A stretch of 64,000 nucleotides of DNA from Paragonimus westermani (GCA_008508345.1 QNGE01000960.1:121906-185905), one strand, 5' to 3'. Positions 38,670 to 50,983 are shown, numbered from the stretch's first letter. Program-made: numbers and translations. Notes: generated by a model not told the origin, from the sequence alone.

Positions 38670-39230
38670 CAGTCGGAAACTCGAACAGAACTTCTGTCAG
38701 TGTTCACATCATGACTATCCGCAGTAAAGACCTTCAGAAACCTGAAAAGAATATGTGAATGTTCATGGTCGTAGCTGACAAACATGGCCCGATTCTGGGC
38801 GATAACACGTGTTTTCGCACCTCGGGCATTTAATCTGGCAAATTAGGGACAGCGCTCAGGTTAGACCTTTAGACGGACGTGAAGAGACGGTGTCACTCTG
38901 CTAAGTGATCCCCTCAATGAAAACAACCAGATTGTCGATTTTCCTATAACTGTGAACCTTCCGCTTAAAGACTGAAGCGGGGCAAAGAAAGCTGTAAGGA
39001 AGCTGTCTCGCTGATGACGCCTTACTCTCACTTGCAGCTCGTTTGTTTGTTTGCAAGGTGTAGGCACCTTGATGCTGAGTGTTTGAATATGGACGTAGTC
39101 ATTTTTAGTAGTTAGGTCCCTTACCGTCCACTTCATTACCTTCTCTCTTTCTATATAGGGTTTGATTTTTCTTCACGGTTGTGTGGCAGTTAAGCATTAA
39201 TGTTAACCACTGATGTAGTGCTGTCTATGA

Positions 39231-39231
39231 C

Positions 39232-39274
<43 letters not shown>
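39231..39274 (+). repeat. (GAT)n/(ATG)n trinucleotide repeat
   Basis: About 14 uninterrupted units in a receptor intron. It gives a run of Met in one chance frame. Confidence 0.95.
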
Positions 39275-39276
<2 letters not shown>

Positions 39277-40908
39277 TCGTTGTACTACAGGTTCGTTGAA
39301 ACACACCACCCCGAGTAATTCGGACCAAGTGGACAGCCTACAATTTGAAGCCTATCTTATGCAACCATGCTATCTACACGATAGAGGTGTGAATATCGTT
39401 ACATCTTTCGTTTTGTCAACATGGAGCTTGGCGGCAGCAGCAAGAAAGGTTACAGATGTATTGTAGGTAATGTTTTACTAATCGTGCGCCTCATATCACT
39501 TAGGATGGGAGAATATTTCAGACTCGAAATGAGTAGAACAACTCCTGGATAGTTTCACTCATGTTCACATGTCGTTTTCTAGCGTTCTTAAAAGCATTCG
39601 CCTACAAACTCTAATCTAAACGCTTACTAGAACATAATCCGTTCAATACTTAGATATTAATTTACACCAAATTTGATATGGTCTTTTCATGTTAACAGTG
39701 TTTTCCAAAAGTAAGGTGACCCACGCTTGATGTTTTGTCTCCAGTGGTTTCTTGTGAATGCATGCATGCTCGCTCACTGGTTGTAATGCTCTCCAGTAAG
39801 TAATGGCGTTCTTCTGGCAAAAGATTTGACACTTGTTTAGATTCACCGCCAATAGGTAACGATATTTCTGGTTCCACACCTATTGGGTGGATTAGCTTTC
39901 AACAGTTTAAAACAAGAAGGCAGTTTACTTCTTAATCATTGTTAGATTCTGGTCGTTCTGTTCATTCCAATTTCCCCACGTATATATGCACATCTTCAAT
40001 CAAGTTCAGTTGCAAAACTGCACATGCCTCTACAAATGCCTGTGTTACCTCTGATCACATACAAATTCTTGGTAATTCCAAAGTTTTGCAAAATAATTAG
40101 CCTTAATAATAAATAGATAATTGGTTTTTAGAATATTCTGACTATGGTAAAGGAGTGACTGTGTAAGTGCAGAATGTTCACCTTCAGAAGTGTATAAAAA
40201 CCAAGTGTCTGAATTGATTATTATCACAAGTCACGCGCGGAGGACCAGTGGACGATATTCAAAAGTGTAACCGCTCGCCAATTATCGAACTCCCCCTGGT
40301 GAGTCCAAACAAATGTGACGCTGATTTTGAAAATGTGTTTCTGCGTAGGTTTGGGAACTCGTCACCAATGCACACTTACTCTTAAATGGATGTTTCATCT
40401 TGAATGGCTGGATGTTTGCAGGATTACTCGTCGTCATCTTATCACAGGCGTTTTATTCATAAGGTCACTGACTCTATTCGGCTCTTAACGCAGAGGGTGG
40501 TATTTTGATTCCTCGTTCAGTCATCTCCATCGCACAGGTTGGAAATGGGTAGAGACGTATTACCGAAGTTTGATAGTGAGCTCGTTGTATAAATAGGAAC
40601 ACCGGTTTTTTCAACAAACGTGGCATTTGTCATTTCAGGTGGTCAGTGCAAATTGTCCAGTTTTAAAAAAGGGCACAATCATCAGCTTTCTGAGAAGTGA
40701 AGATTTTGACGGCAAGTGTTGCTTTTAAATAGCGTTACTGAATTCCTGGAAGTAATGTAACTAGAAGTTAGTCAACTGTCAGAGCTGTGGCAAAGTAGAA
40801 GTCATCAGACCCTTGGACGAAGAACCTTGTACGGTCGCCCGTTAATTATGTGTTCTGTGCTCTTTTTCATTCGCTGCGATGCTAAGACTGGACGCAATGT
40901 ACAGACAT

Positions 40909-40932
40909 TATATATATATATATATATATATA
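40909..40932 (+). repeat. (TA)n microsatellite
   Basis: About 12 TA units in a receptor intron. Confidence 0.95.
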
Positions 40933-42382
40933 GTGAATCAGGGGATAGCATTGTAAACTTTGTGTAACGCGATTTTGTAGTGATCGCTGTTCGTGGAAGA
41001 CAGAATGTCACAGACATGTGACCTTTGGTTGTGACGGTAAGACTACTATCGAGAGTGTTCTACTCATTTTGCTCCAATTGGTTTGACATCTGTCAAACAA
41101 GCAAACCCTTCACAACCCAAGAACAAGGAGAACGCCGGATGATTGATAATTCCACATCTCATATTTTCTATCCAGTTGATTTACGTGTAACCGCTCATAA
41201 AATTGTTTGTGACTCTCGGAGTTCTGCTTTAACTGTGGTGAAGTTGACATTAGATCCAGGCTAGTTCATTACTTCCTGTCAGTCCCACGAGTTCGATTGT
41301 TACATATACCTAACCACAATCGATCGACAATGCTTCCTTACACAATGAACGCGTTCCAGCGTTACAAAGGCTGACAGGAATGCATGTGTTGAGGTTGTGC
41401 TCTAGTAGGAGTTGTAAGCTGAGTGCGTGTGACTCCATGTTTTACATTCAGATAAAATGTAGGTTGCTTTACCAGATTCCAGATTCTCTGTTATTAATGT
41501 CAATCAACAGTGTATATCCTTGTCCGCGCCGTCAACTGAACCGCCACTAGCCCACTGTTTGTGAGGCGAGTTTGTTGATTGTTGCTCGATAGATCTTGTC
41601 ACCAGTTATGACGGAATCGGTTATACGTTACATCATCTCGTCTATTCCTTATAATCCAAGGCACCTGGAGAGGTGTATGGCTTCTGAAAAATGTGAAAGC
41701 TAATCAGAGTACTTGGACACTTGACCAATTCTAGGTTACTTAAGACACCCGTGACCGCACACGCTTTTTTTGTTCGATACCAGCAGTCGGGCAATGTGAC
41801 TATTTATTTTCATAACCTTTCTGATTATGTTTTAAACTGTGACCTGGGCAGCACAATGTAAGTTGAACGGATTTGTAAAACACTAGTGAGAGTCAGGAAG
41901 AATGTTTGTGGTCATCATAAAGAGCGTGCTCACTAAAACGGAAATCACTGTGTTCTTTAGTAAAGTGGCGGCTGCAAAGGTTCCTAACAGTGACCGTTTA
42001 GGCTAGCGTCAATATGATAATACACACGTTTCTCGGTCGTAAGAGGAATGACACAGAGAATTATAAAACCAATGAACGCATTCAAACTCTCCAAGTCGAA
42101 GGCGGAATGCACTGTCAGGTTAACTGATGCGTGATAGAGATGGTAGCTATTGTAAACCCGAGCACAAGTCAGAGTGGTATCATTTAAAAACACTTCATCG
42201 GTGCGCTATTGCATTTTTTCAAACTACAGGAATTATCTGTCGCAGTAAACATCGGGATTAACTGGACGGTAACTGACAGAATGTGCAACATCGATCGCTC
42301 AAGGGTGATGCTTAGAATGCTTTATTTATAACTGACAAAAACTCAATTACCACTTTATTCAGCACACAGCCCATACACTTAC

Positions 42383-42600
42383 ACGAAAAAACGTGTGTAC
42401 ACTGGAGCCATTGACAAAAAACGGACGAATCAAATCCTGTTGTGTGATTTCCCGTAGCGATTTGATTGGGACGATGGGGTTTCGTTTACTGAAAAACGCG
42501 GTCATATTAGCTTGCCACGTCGAGTGCCATATTAGAACCAGAAACCAGAAGGCCAGTACAAAAACTCTGGTGGACGGAGCCTTCGGAAACAATGTGTTTG
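42383..42600 (-). CDS. ionotropic glutamate receptor, pore end / TM3 exon
   Basis: Encodes the end of the re-entrant pore loop, TM3, and the start of S2: TLFPKAPSTRVFVLAFW, then LVLIWHSTWQANMTAFFSK, IVPIKSLREI and NGSSVHTFFR. Family equivalents are SPRSxSxR before TM3, SYTANLAAF at the gate, PIxxxxDL and GxxxxSSxxxFF. It starts after CCCACGCAG with two bases completing a Thr codon from the 50226 exon, and ends in phase 0 before GTAAGT at 42382. The gate motif is strikingly altered (TWQANMTAF), while the Ser-Ser pair of the ligand site is kept. No stop or frameshift is present, so decay is not evident. Confidence 0.93.
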
Positions 42601-44718
42601 CTGCGTGGGTATTGAATACATATGGAGGAAAATCTTTGAGAACGTTGTCAACCAATTTTTGACAAATAACTGAGAGAAAATGAAGGGTTGTCACTTTCGT
42701 CACTGAAAGGTCGTGGGTCCTTATCATATCGGTCTCATCAGCTAGGTGAACTGATACGCGCATAAAATGCCTATGTTCCTATTCATTAATATCGGAAGAA
42801 GTGGATGTTTGTCAGGAACTTGCACTATATGTGAATACTACGCAGGACAAAGTAGCATCAAGACAAAATGTCTGACAATAAAATGCGCGGGAACCGTTAG
42901 CAAGTGGATCTAACATCGATTGCGCTCAACTGTGCATGTACGCAAAAACACTGTCAAAACCAGACAATCAAAGAAGGGCGCAGAATTAGCTCCATGACCA
43001 AGGTCATGCATTGATGACGGGCCGATCTGCGTTGCACGCTTCTGCTCCTGTGCAGCCGGTCACGTCACCTTTTTTCATGTATGTTGCGAGTCCTGCTGCC
43101 TGTTGGTGGACACGCAGTCACGTAAGTTTGCAATAAGTATGTGGGAGAGCAATGCGGACGATTTTAGGCATATGGTAAGGTGCGATCTTAGGTTGACTAA
43201 TCAAGGGGTGATGAATGCAAGTGATCTTGGCCAAAGACAACTGTGATGGGGCTTGCATCCGATAGATCACGTGGTGGACCGACTACGTTTGGTCCGACAC
43301 CTGACAAACAGATGAGCCCTCCACGCTGCAAGCATCATGGGGACACGAGGTGATTACCACATGTCTGTCTCGTATTCCTTAACCAATTGCCTTCTGTATG
43401 GTCACGTGTGAAAGTGTTTGTAACCTGAAGTACAGTGAAGTCGTAATTGTGTACACATCTCGAGTTCTTCTGTTTCTACTGCGTCGGGGCTACCACTGGG
43501 ATCGAGCTGGTTGATTACCTACTATTATTCTCACGACGTCACTTGCTACAGTAACGTTTGTCAGTTTTGCTTTCACTTAGTTACAACCCGAGTTTTGTAA
43601 TGTGTTCTGTGGAAAATGCCTGACCCCACTAGGCGATTATCTCATGCATGATGGATAGGTTTGTACGAATGCATATGGCAGATGTCACTCGGGACCGAGT
43701 TGGAGAAACAGGTTTTGGTATGAGGTTAGAACACAGTAGTGATGATTTCGAAGGTGGATCGATGTGTGGACGAGATCTGTTATCAGCGCACATGGTCAAG
43801 AACAGTCAGTGTGCGATTTTAGCCAAAGTCACTTACAGAGAGGTAGAGTCGGGATGGGTATTTCTGACAAACAGAAATGCTCCTTCTTGCTCTTCCTGGG
43901 GTGTGTCAATATGGTTTACAACTCTACCACTGCTTAACTATACAGAACAGTATTGGAATTAGGGTGACATTCCTCTGAAATTCGCCGAGTCCGAGCGTTA
44001 CAGCAGACTAAGTCGAATAGCGTCGATTGACAGGATTCATCCGGGGAGCGAATTTCAGGTCACAAATGATGTCTGAATACGACCAGATCACGTTCGCCGT
44101 GGTACCTGCAGTAGATTTGTCTTTTGGTGCGTCTACTTCTGTGACTTACCAAATTTTCCCAATCGAGCTCAAGATAAGCCCCGACGATTCGTGTTATACT
44201 GTCTAGCGTGTGAGCAAGCAGAGGGCCGGCGTGCTTCATGCAACGGTTACTCTGAAACCGGTTTGATCTCTCTGACATTGACGCTCGAGCGAACATCGTT
44301 CGAACCAGTTAGGCAACTGTTATTCATTAGGCTTAATAGCCACATTTCTGACTAACAGATATGTCTATCCGAGCTCTCAATACCTGTAGGTTAATCTTGA
44401 TTAAACGAAGTGGAAATCGCATTTTCCCACGCATCAAACCACTTTTGCAATTGTTTTCCGCTCGTTTACGAGGGAAGTATTGCTCGCAGTAAAATGTCTA
44501 AATATTTTGATGTGCTATGATGAGAACAGAACTAGCATATTTTGAAAGCGTAGGGCCGTACTATAAATATGGCTGCACAGTATTAACGTGCTGTGTCAGG
44601 TACACACGGCTGCAAAGGTGGTTTGTACACCTCACATTACCTGGCACACAAGTATAAACAGGTTACGCTTCAGTCGGCCAATCGTTTCAAATCCAGTCAG
44701 ACATCGTCAAAAGAAAGG

Positions 44719-45811
44719 TTACTGAGTCACTGGCGTGGTGTGACTAGTGAATTCTACTAATGCCCCTGACATGGAGGCAAGAGCATTTTGTTTGGTGCGC
44801 ATATCAGGCCACGGTACTCTCCGCGCATGAACGTTTAGGTAAGAACTGATCATTTGGGTGAGTGTAACCCTAGTGCACAGTTCGAAACTAACCACAAAAT
44901 CAGCGGTCGCGTTGAGAACCGAAAACACGCAGAGTTCAACGGTATTTTGTAGCACATTTTTGTGTTCACCTCGACTCATGAATATTCGGGCTTATCTAGA
45001 CGAATATAGGCTAGTGATATCTCCACGGATCAGCCAGTGATTCCGTCACAGTTTCTGAAAATGTGTAACATTTCTGGCAGAACATTGGTGTGTCCTGTTC
45101 AAGGAGGCCCCTCGTGCATCACTGGGGGTGGGGGGGTAATGCATTCTCTTGCGCATCCAGTGTGAAGTTCCCCGTGTTGCGTTCGAGGTCAGGATGTGCG
45201 AGAAAACCAGACACATCATCCGAAAATAGTTCCGGGCTCACACATAAACTTGCGTAGTTCCCATATAAAAACACCTCCCACATTTTCCGCTGGTGTCCAA
45301 CGTTTGCCATATTTGGGTAGTTTTGTGTCACCCAACTTGATACATGTGAGGAGCTGACCATCGCACACTGCCCAACGTCATTTGTTGTTGTAGTTACTCC
45401 AACGATGTCTGGAACGGAACCGATCTTCTCGAATGTCACTTGTAATGGTCTTACCAACTACTTCCACACTTCCTCTGATCACTCGAGCAAACAATCGTCG
45501 TGACCCTCCGAATATATGTTCCGGTACGGATGTCCCTAAGGGATAGTGTGCCTCACCCTTCACACTCTCTACACACAAACAGGTTAAGGTAGACAGTTTT
45601 TGGAATAAGATCATGTTGGGTTGAATGTGTTGCGTGCTGCTTGATAAAACAATTCTCCCCGGGTCAACTTTCTATCTGTGTGTACCCATGTGGTCAGAGG
45701 GGTGATCTCCAGAACTTTGTTTCGCCAGGCAAACACGTTGTCCACACAACTGTGAGAGATATGAACCGAAGAGGTGAGATGCAATTGAGCCAATACGACT
45801 AACGCGCCCAC
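44719..45811 (-). other. cluster of unassigned - strand open frames
   Basis: Consecutive - strand frames at 45611-45811, 45378-45614, 45119-45457 and 44719-44979 read like protein (mixed polar and hydrophobic, for example a hydrophobic start MGALVVLAQLHLTSS and a segment QRKMWEVFLYGNYASL) but lie in different frames with stops between. Part of this superficially resembles an S2 segment of glutamate receptors, yet the receptor exon chain is phase-complete without it. It could be a degraded gene or unknown element, or chance. No family is recognised. Confidence 0.2.
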
Positions 45812-46846
45812 TCCCTTTTAAACGATGATTATTGGACCGTCATCGTGCATAAGAGCTTCGGCTTGTCGTCCAACAGTCCCGATTCTAAACAAGCCTTCTG
45901 CTTCCTCTCCGTCCGAAGAGCCTAACCATGGAACTGACTGTCATATACCGATATGTGTCAATTGAACTCGAATTAAGCCGAGGCTATCGACAAGGGAGGA
46001 CTGAATGATTCGAAGATTAAGCACTCCAATTCACAATCTCGTTATTCGGAAAGGAGAATCGATGTTCGGTTTATTGAACGAACGGATTCCTGTATCAGCC
46101 ACCTTGGAGTGGTTGGAATGGATTTTCAATTTGACATGCGGTTGAACGTTGGTGTCTCCAGCCACCTAATGGGCGGACTGTGCCATAATTTTGAGAGCTT
46201 TAGTGACTGTAAGGTGGCCAACTTAATTGTTTCCAAAATTCAGCTGCTCTATTCGGAACACAGCATAACACCATTACACTGTAGAGATTCAGATTCAGTG
46301 CAATCTTCCCGGAGGCAAAATCCGCAGCAACTAATCGCCTGAGGTAACTATTCATTCAAATGCATTTCACTATGCTCATAAGTAGAACGATCTACTCTTT
46401 ATCCATTTACATGAGTGAGATGAGCAGCATTATCCCACCTCGTGATTATGCAAACTTGAGTGTGATCAGGTCATATGAAACCTGGCCACATGGACACACC
46501 AAAGATAAATTCGTTCGAATGAAAGACTCTAGATGATACTGTGTGAATTGTGTTTCGAACGACGTGGTGGAGGTGTGAGTACTCACATCAGTGATCCATG
46601 GTGCGCGTCCGTGTGAGTTCCGTTCACTCATTAAAGTGCTTATGCAAGCTGCATAATTGTCGAGTGTAGATCCAGACTCTTACTTGGTTTTCGTTCATTT
46701 GTATTATGTAATAGTTTGTCATCGACAATTTTTCGATAGCCCTTTCGGATATTTTCAACACGTCGTTTTATGTTGTTTGAGGCGTTGTCAGTCAATTCCA
46801 TACCACCGTGTCACCTAATCCCAGCCTGCACAACACTCTAATCTCT

Positions 46847-46847
46847 N
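46847..46847. other. ambiguous base (N)
   Basis: Single undetermined base in an intron. Confidence 0.99.
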
Positions 46848-47268
46848 CACGGACGCGTCTTATCTACATCAGTCTTACTCCCACTTAATGTGCAAAGGAT
46901 TAGACTAACCAGGTCAGATACAGCACAAATTGACCTAACCACGGTAAATCCCACGGGACTTCTGCTCCTTTGTTGAGGTGATTACGATGGCAAAACTACG
47001 CAGGAAGGACACCCGAGGTGGTTGAAAAGCAGAGTATTACAACTTACTCTTAACGTTGTGTTATTCTAAATCTGTTTATCAAGAACTCCGGAGTTCCCCA
47101 AATGTGAGATGAATCGTCTGAATACGGTACACAAAGGGAAACTACTACACATTGGAAGCTGTCACGAGATCGAGTATGTCATGAAAAGGCTGAGTGGATC
47201 AAACACTCGTGCCAAGAAACTGGTTGTCGACCTCGAAACCCTCAATTACGCTCTCATCGCGATAACGA

Positions 47269-48083
47269 ATGGCTGCTTCTGAACCCAAACAGATCTGCCT
47301 ATTGCCACTGGTTCGTCTACTCAAATTGAGGGCTCAGCTGTTTCCGAATGACTTGGTCAGCCGAATTCTCGCAAAGCGAGCAGACAAAACCCCTCATCAC
47401 CGGTCGTTCTTGAGAAATGTGCGGATGTTTCACGTCAAAATCCAGATGAGTTGTTCACCCAGTGTTTCGAACAGCTCAAACCTGTTGGCTGTTGCAACAC
47501 GGCGCGCATCACATCCATTGCTCAAATGGGACCAAATCAGCAGCACTGAATGTTCGAGATAGTCTCATTTGTATTCGGATGGAAGCTCGGGTGAACATCT
47601 CGGATTCCAGTCACTCTGCTCTCGTCAACCCTGTTCAACCACTGGTGCTCTAAGCCATTCCATCCTGTCATTGGTTGATTGCAAATCAACAGTCATCCGC
47701 ATGTGTTCATGAAACTAGCGCAATTCCTTGGGAGTGTTGATACGGGGACGTCATTAGAAGCTCTCAGTGAATCTGGAATTCCGGCCTCAACTAGTGAGCT
47801 TTTATGCGATTACTTTGCAATCCACTCTATTCACCCCGTTCACTCAACTCGCCACTCAAGTCTAATCGCACTTATTGTTGACTGTGGTGTTCTACAGGAT
47901 GCAATCCCCCCCTGTCCTTTCTCATTTCAACTCTGTATCCCATCCATGTCAGTTGACGATAACACATACATAATGAAATATGCAGACGATATGATGTTGT
48001 GTAACAAACAAACAACTCGATTTGTTTGCAAATTACAGGCACATTCACACCGGCTTTTTGGACATAAAGGAAGAAATAATTAG
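47269..48083 (+). mobile_element. non-LTR (LINE-type) reverse transcriptase remnant
   Basis: The + strand frame 47679-48083 carries IVDCGVLQDAI, then FSFQLCIPSM and YIMKYADDMMLCN. These are the degraded VxxGVxQGxxxSPxLF and intact YADD catalytic blocks of LINE reverse transcriptases, in correct order and spacing. The PQG box reads LQD and the SPxLF box reads PFSF, so catalytic function is unlikely. The preceding frame 47269-47562 may be its upstream part (endonuclease-RT connector) but is only suggestive. It sits antisense in a receptor intron. The 5' and 3' ends were not found. Confidence 0.7.
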
Positions 48084-48411
48084 TAGCTGGGTCCTCACCT
48101 ATCTGCTTCTGTACCTGCCTTCTTTCCTGTAAATGGTTTGCCTCTCATAATTGTGTGGCATGTGAGCATCAGCTGAATTCACTGATGTATTTTTGTCTTT
48201 GATGATGACGATGACGACGATGAAATTTTTGAAATACGCCCCCTCCTCTTCATGTAAATAGCGAAACCTTACATCAAATTCCTTCTGATAAATTAGTGAG
48301 GATCACGTTGCTTTACAACAGAATCTGGTCAGTTGCTGGTAACGATGTTTAATTATAGTTCATTATCTCTCGTTTTATGTTTGGTGTTCGACTTCTCTCT
48401 CCATATCCCAC

Positions 48412-48480
48412 GCTACTTGGTTAGCCGAATGGTTATAGTCGGTGTGATCTCCCATCGAGTGTAGCGTTTGTATCACATTT
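48412..48480 (+). repeat. tRNA-like SINE fragment
   Basis: TTGGTTAGCCGAATGGTTAT resembles box A of a tRNA-derived promoter. The box B is poor. It lies about 330 bases after the LINE remnant, so it may be part of that insertion's tail. Confidence 0.3.
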
Positions 48481-49197
48481 TGAAGTTCAACCATAGGAAT
48501 TCCGACCCAATCCTATTTCTCCTAGGTGTTTACCCCTGTATACTCTTCCCCCTCCTGTTTCTGACCTTTCAGTGGACCCTGACCAGGGAGTTTTCGTTTA
48601 ACCGCGTCATTTCAATAGTTATACAACAGTCAGTTACCTGTTATTGAAATCTGCTTGAATGTTGCGTGCATCACCTTTTTGGGAGCTCGGCTCACTACCG
48701 TTGTTTTCGAACCTCTTGAGTGTTTGGAAGAACTCTTTTGACCTGTCCGACACCAAATTTAAGTCAATTTCCCGGAAACCATCTGTTGGTCAAAACTGCT
48801 GGAATGGTCTGTCTATTCATTTTGACAATTTGTTCAGTAGTACCAAGGCATTGTGCTCCAATCTTGTTTTGCTTATTTGAGATCGTTGGTTCATCGCTGT
48901 GCTTTGCCCAAACTCTCCGTGGAATATCGTACAGCGTTCGTCAGTTTTCTTCTTGGTTTGCTGCTGGAAGACTTTGAGCTTTCGCTAAATCTCTAAAACA
49001 TCTGTCATGTTGCAGTGGCATTCCCCGTGAACAACTTGTTGATTTTATCGTTGCCGATATTTCGTATTGTAGGAGCATTATTTCAGTGAACATACTACCT
49101 GATACAACCCACTCTCTTGAATCATTTGGGGGATTCCACATGAGACACTGAGACGGGTGGGTAACCGAATTCAAATGTGATAGTTCCGAGCTCCTGG

Positions 49198-49285
49198 TGT
49201 GGATTCCCAGCTCAGCTGGTAGAGCGCTTGCCGTGTTCAGGCATACTGTTTCTGCCGCTGGTTCGCATCTAGCCGAAGTCCTGCC
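49198..49285 (+). repeat. tRNA-like SINE fragment (best box A)
   Basis: CAGCTCAGCTGGTAGAGCGC is a near-consensus tRNA box A and D-arm. GCTGGTTCGCATC follows as box B. The TGCC/GGCA anticodon-arm pairing has a loop GTGTTCA, but acceptor and T-stem pairing fail, which points to a tRNA-derived SINE rather than a working tRNA. Confidence 0.55.
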
Positions 49286-50225
49286 CTTTCACAGTTGGGT
49301 CTCATCTAAAACAACCCCCACTCTGTTTATTCGGGTCTAACTAGATGTATGTCTATCTCTTCCGATAAATCCCGATGCACTCGATCATTTACATATACTC
49401 GGTTTTGCCATTCATCTGTTACTTTCTACTTATCTCGACGTCTACACAAATTCAGCCTTCTTATTTCCGACTAAACCATTTATTGTGATCCTTTTACTTA
49501 CATTTTCCTCAATTTTACTAACCATACTTATCATTTTGTGATGCAGGCATATTTAATTGATTGTCTTCCATGTGTGTTTATGATAAGAAAATAAAGAGAT
49601 GAATATTCTCCTTTTGGGATGCATTATTGACGAGTTGACCTGATTTTACATGGCTTGATTTAGCCACTAGTTTCTGGTCGTTTTATAGGGAGTTCATCAA
49701 ACTTGATATTCTAGTATGACTACAGAGAAGCAGCGAGAGCAAGCACCGCGTTTGTTTTGCGTCAGATGGTGAGGTACATACACCGAGCACAATGCATTGT
49801 AGATAATGGGTGGATACACGTACAAGAATGATGCGCTCCAGTAGTCGACAAATTTAGCCGACCCTGGGCGGTTGCGACAACAGTTGGTTAGGTGTCAAAA
49901 CGGCTCAGTAGTCAGGTTGAGAGCATTGAAGTAAATGCTAAGTTCAAGATTACTGATTGAGTCTTCATTGGTTAACTGTCAGTGATGACTAAAAATCATC
50001 TGTACCAGTTAAAAATTGACTGTCGCGAGGTAAAATATGATATGCACATGTGGAGAACATTTTGGAGAAATCGTATCGAAAACAGAAACGTTTATAGTGT
50101 TGGCATAACGATGGGACTTCCACAAATAACAAAATTTGCCTTGAGAGAGGAAACCTTAGAGTTCTGGTGCAAGTTGGAATTTCCTGAATTGAAAAAGACT
50201 CACAGACCACAATAATTAGGCTTAC

Positions 50226-50553
50226 TTTGATGAAGCGTACACTTGAAAGTAACCCAAATATTTTCCACAAATGAAACATCATCGGAGCTGGCCGTGGGAA
50301 GCTGCTGGTTCAAGGCACTGCTAGGACTGGCCTTGTTCAACAGGGAGACTGCCACACCAACCATGAGAACGGCGAGACCGGTTGTGAGCCAGACAGAAAC
50401 GGTGAATGGCTTGTAAATTTGGAACATACTTGATTCTTCTGGCGGATAGGCAATCAAGGTTTTTAGGTAAGCGTTCATAAACGGGCCAAGGAAGGTGACT
50501 ACATTCGAACGTGTCTCCGTGATTGTCAAGTAGGCCACGGCGAGATCGATCCT
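50226..50553 (-). CDS. ionotropic glutamate receptor, S1 end / TM1 / pore-loop exon
   Basis: Starts RIDLAVAYLTITETRSNVV right after CCCTTGGCAG (phase 0). It is the family's xxDxAVxxLTIxxxRxxxVxFxxPF block, including the Arg that binds the ligand carboxylate. TM1 follows (FTVSVWLTTGLAVLMVGVAV), then a linker with low-complexity Ser/Ala, and the start of the pore helix (NIWVTFKCTLHQ). It ends in phase 1 before GTAAGC at 50225. The final LHQ places His at the position that decides ion selectivity (Gln/Arg in AMPA, Asn in NMDA types). Confidence 0.94.
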
Positions 50554-50983
50554 CTGCCAAGGGACCATTAGAAGTAATTAAATATAAAGTAGACGCCTAT
50601 TTCGGGTTGCCTACGTTTTGAGATTTTGCATTAGCCATATATAAAAGACAAGCCAGTCAAGTTGAGTTTAGTTGCAAATGCAAGGTGAGCCAGTCAGTTT
50701 ATCATAATCAGCTGGTTAAACCCAGGTCTCATAATGATGATTTTCATGCACACAAACCTGCCACTGTCGTCCGATCAATATGGCCTTACCGAGCCTTGCA
50801 AGTAATGTCGTGCTGGTAAAAGTAACATGGTGATTGTAAAGGGATTGGATTGGGCAAACGCATCGATACGAAGTCAACCATAGATTCACAAAAGGTTACG
50901 GCCAATCAGCGTCGAAAACGCAAACAGACTGGTATGTCAGCGCGGAGACCATTCAGGATGGCACGTTGCTGCAGCATCGGATT

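Larger units (their letters stand above)
36246..42382 (-). other. 6.1-kb intron of glutamate receptor gene
   Basis: Bounded by GTAAGT (42382) and CGTTCAG (36246). It carries an antisense Ty3/gypsy reverse-transcriptase fragment (38415-38669), a GAT/ATG trinucleotide run (39231-39274) and a TA run (40909-40932). No receptor exon is missing because flanking phases are both 0. Confidence 0.75.
42601..50225 (-). other. 7.6-kb intron of glutamate receptor gene
   Basis: Bounded by GTAAGC at 50225 and the AG at 42601-42602, with phase 1 on both sides. Contents: an unexplained - strand open-frame cluster (44.7-45.8 kb), a single ambiguous base at 46847, a LINE reverse-transcriptase remnant (47.3-48.1 kb), and tRNA-like fragments near 48415 and 49200. 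Open frame 43648-43962 (+) has no recognised domain. Confidence 0.75.

Noticed and set aside
39200..39466. Open frame beginning with a run of Met
   Set aside because: Produced by the ATG/GAT trinucleotide repeat; the rest has no recognised domain.
45119..45457. Possible extra glutamate-receptor S2 exon (QRKMWEVFLYGNYASL resembles S2 wording)
   Set aside because: The receptor exons at 50226 and 42600 join exactly in phase 1, and the true S2 segment is at 35986-36245. This frame would duplicate S2 and sits upstream of TM3, in the wrong order.
49198..49285. Functional tRNA gene
   Set aside because: Box A and a short anticodon hairpin are good, but acceptor and T-stem pairing fail and the anticodon loop is atypical.
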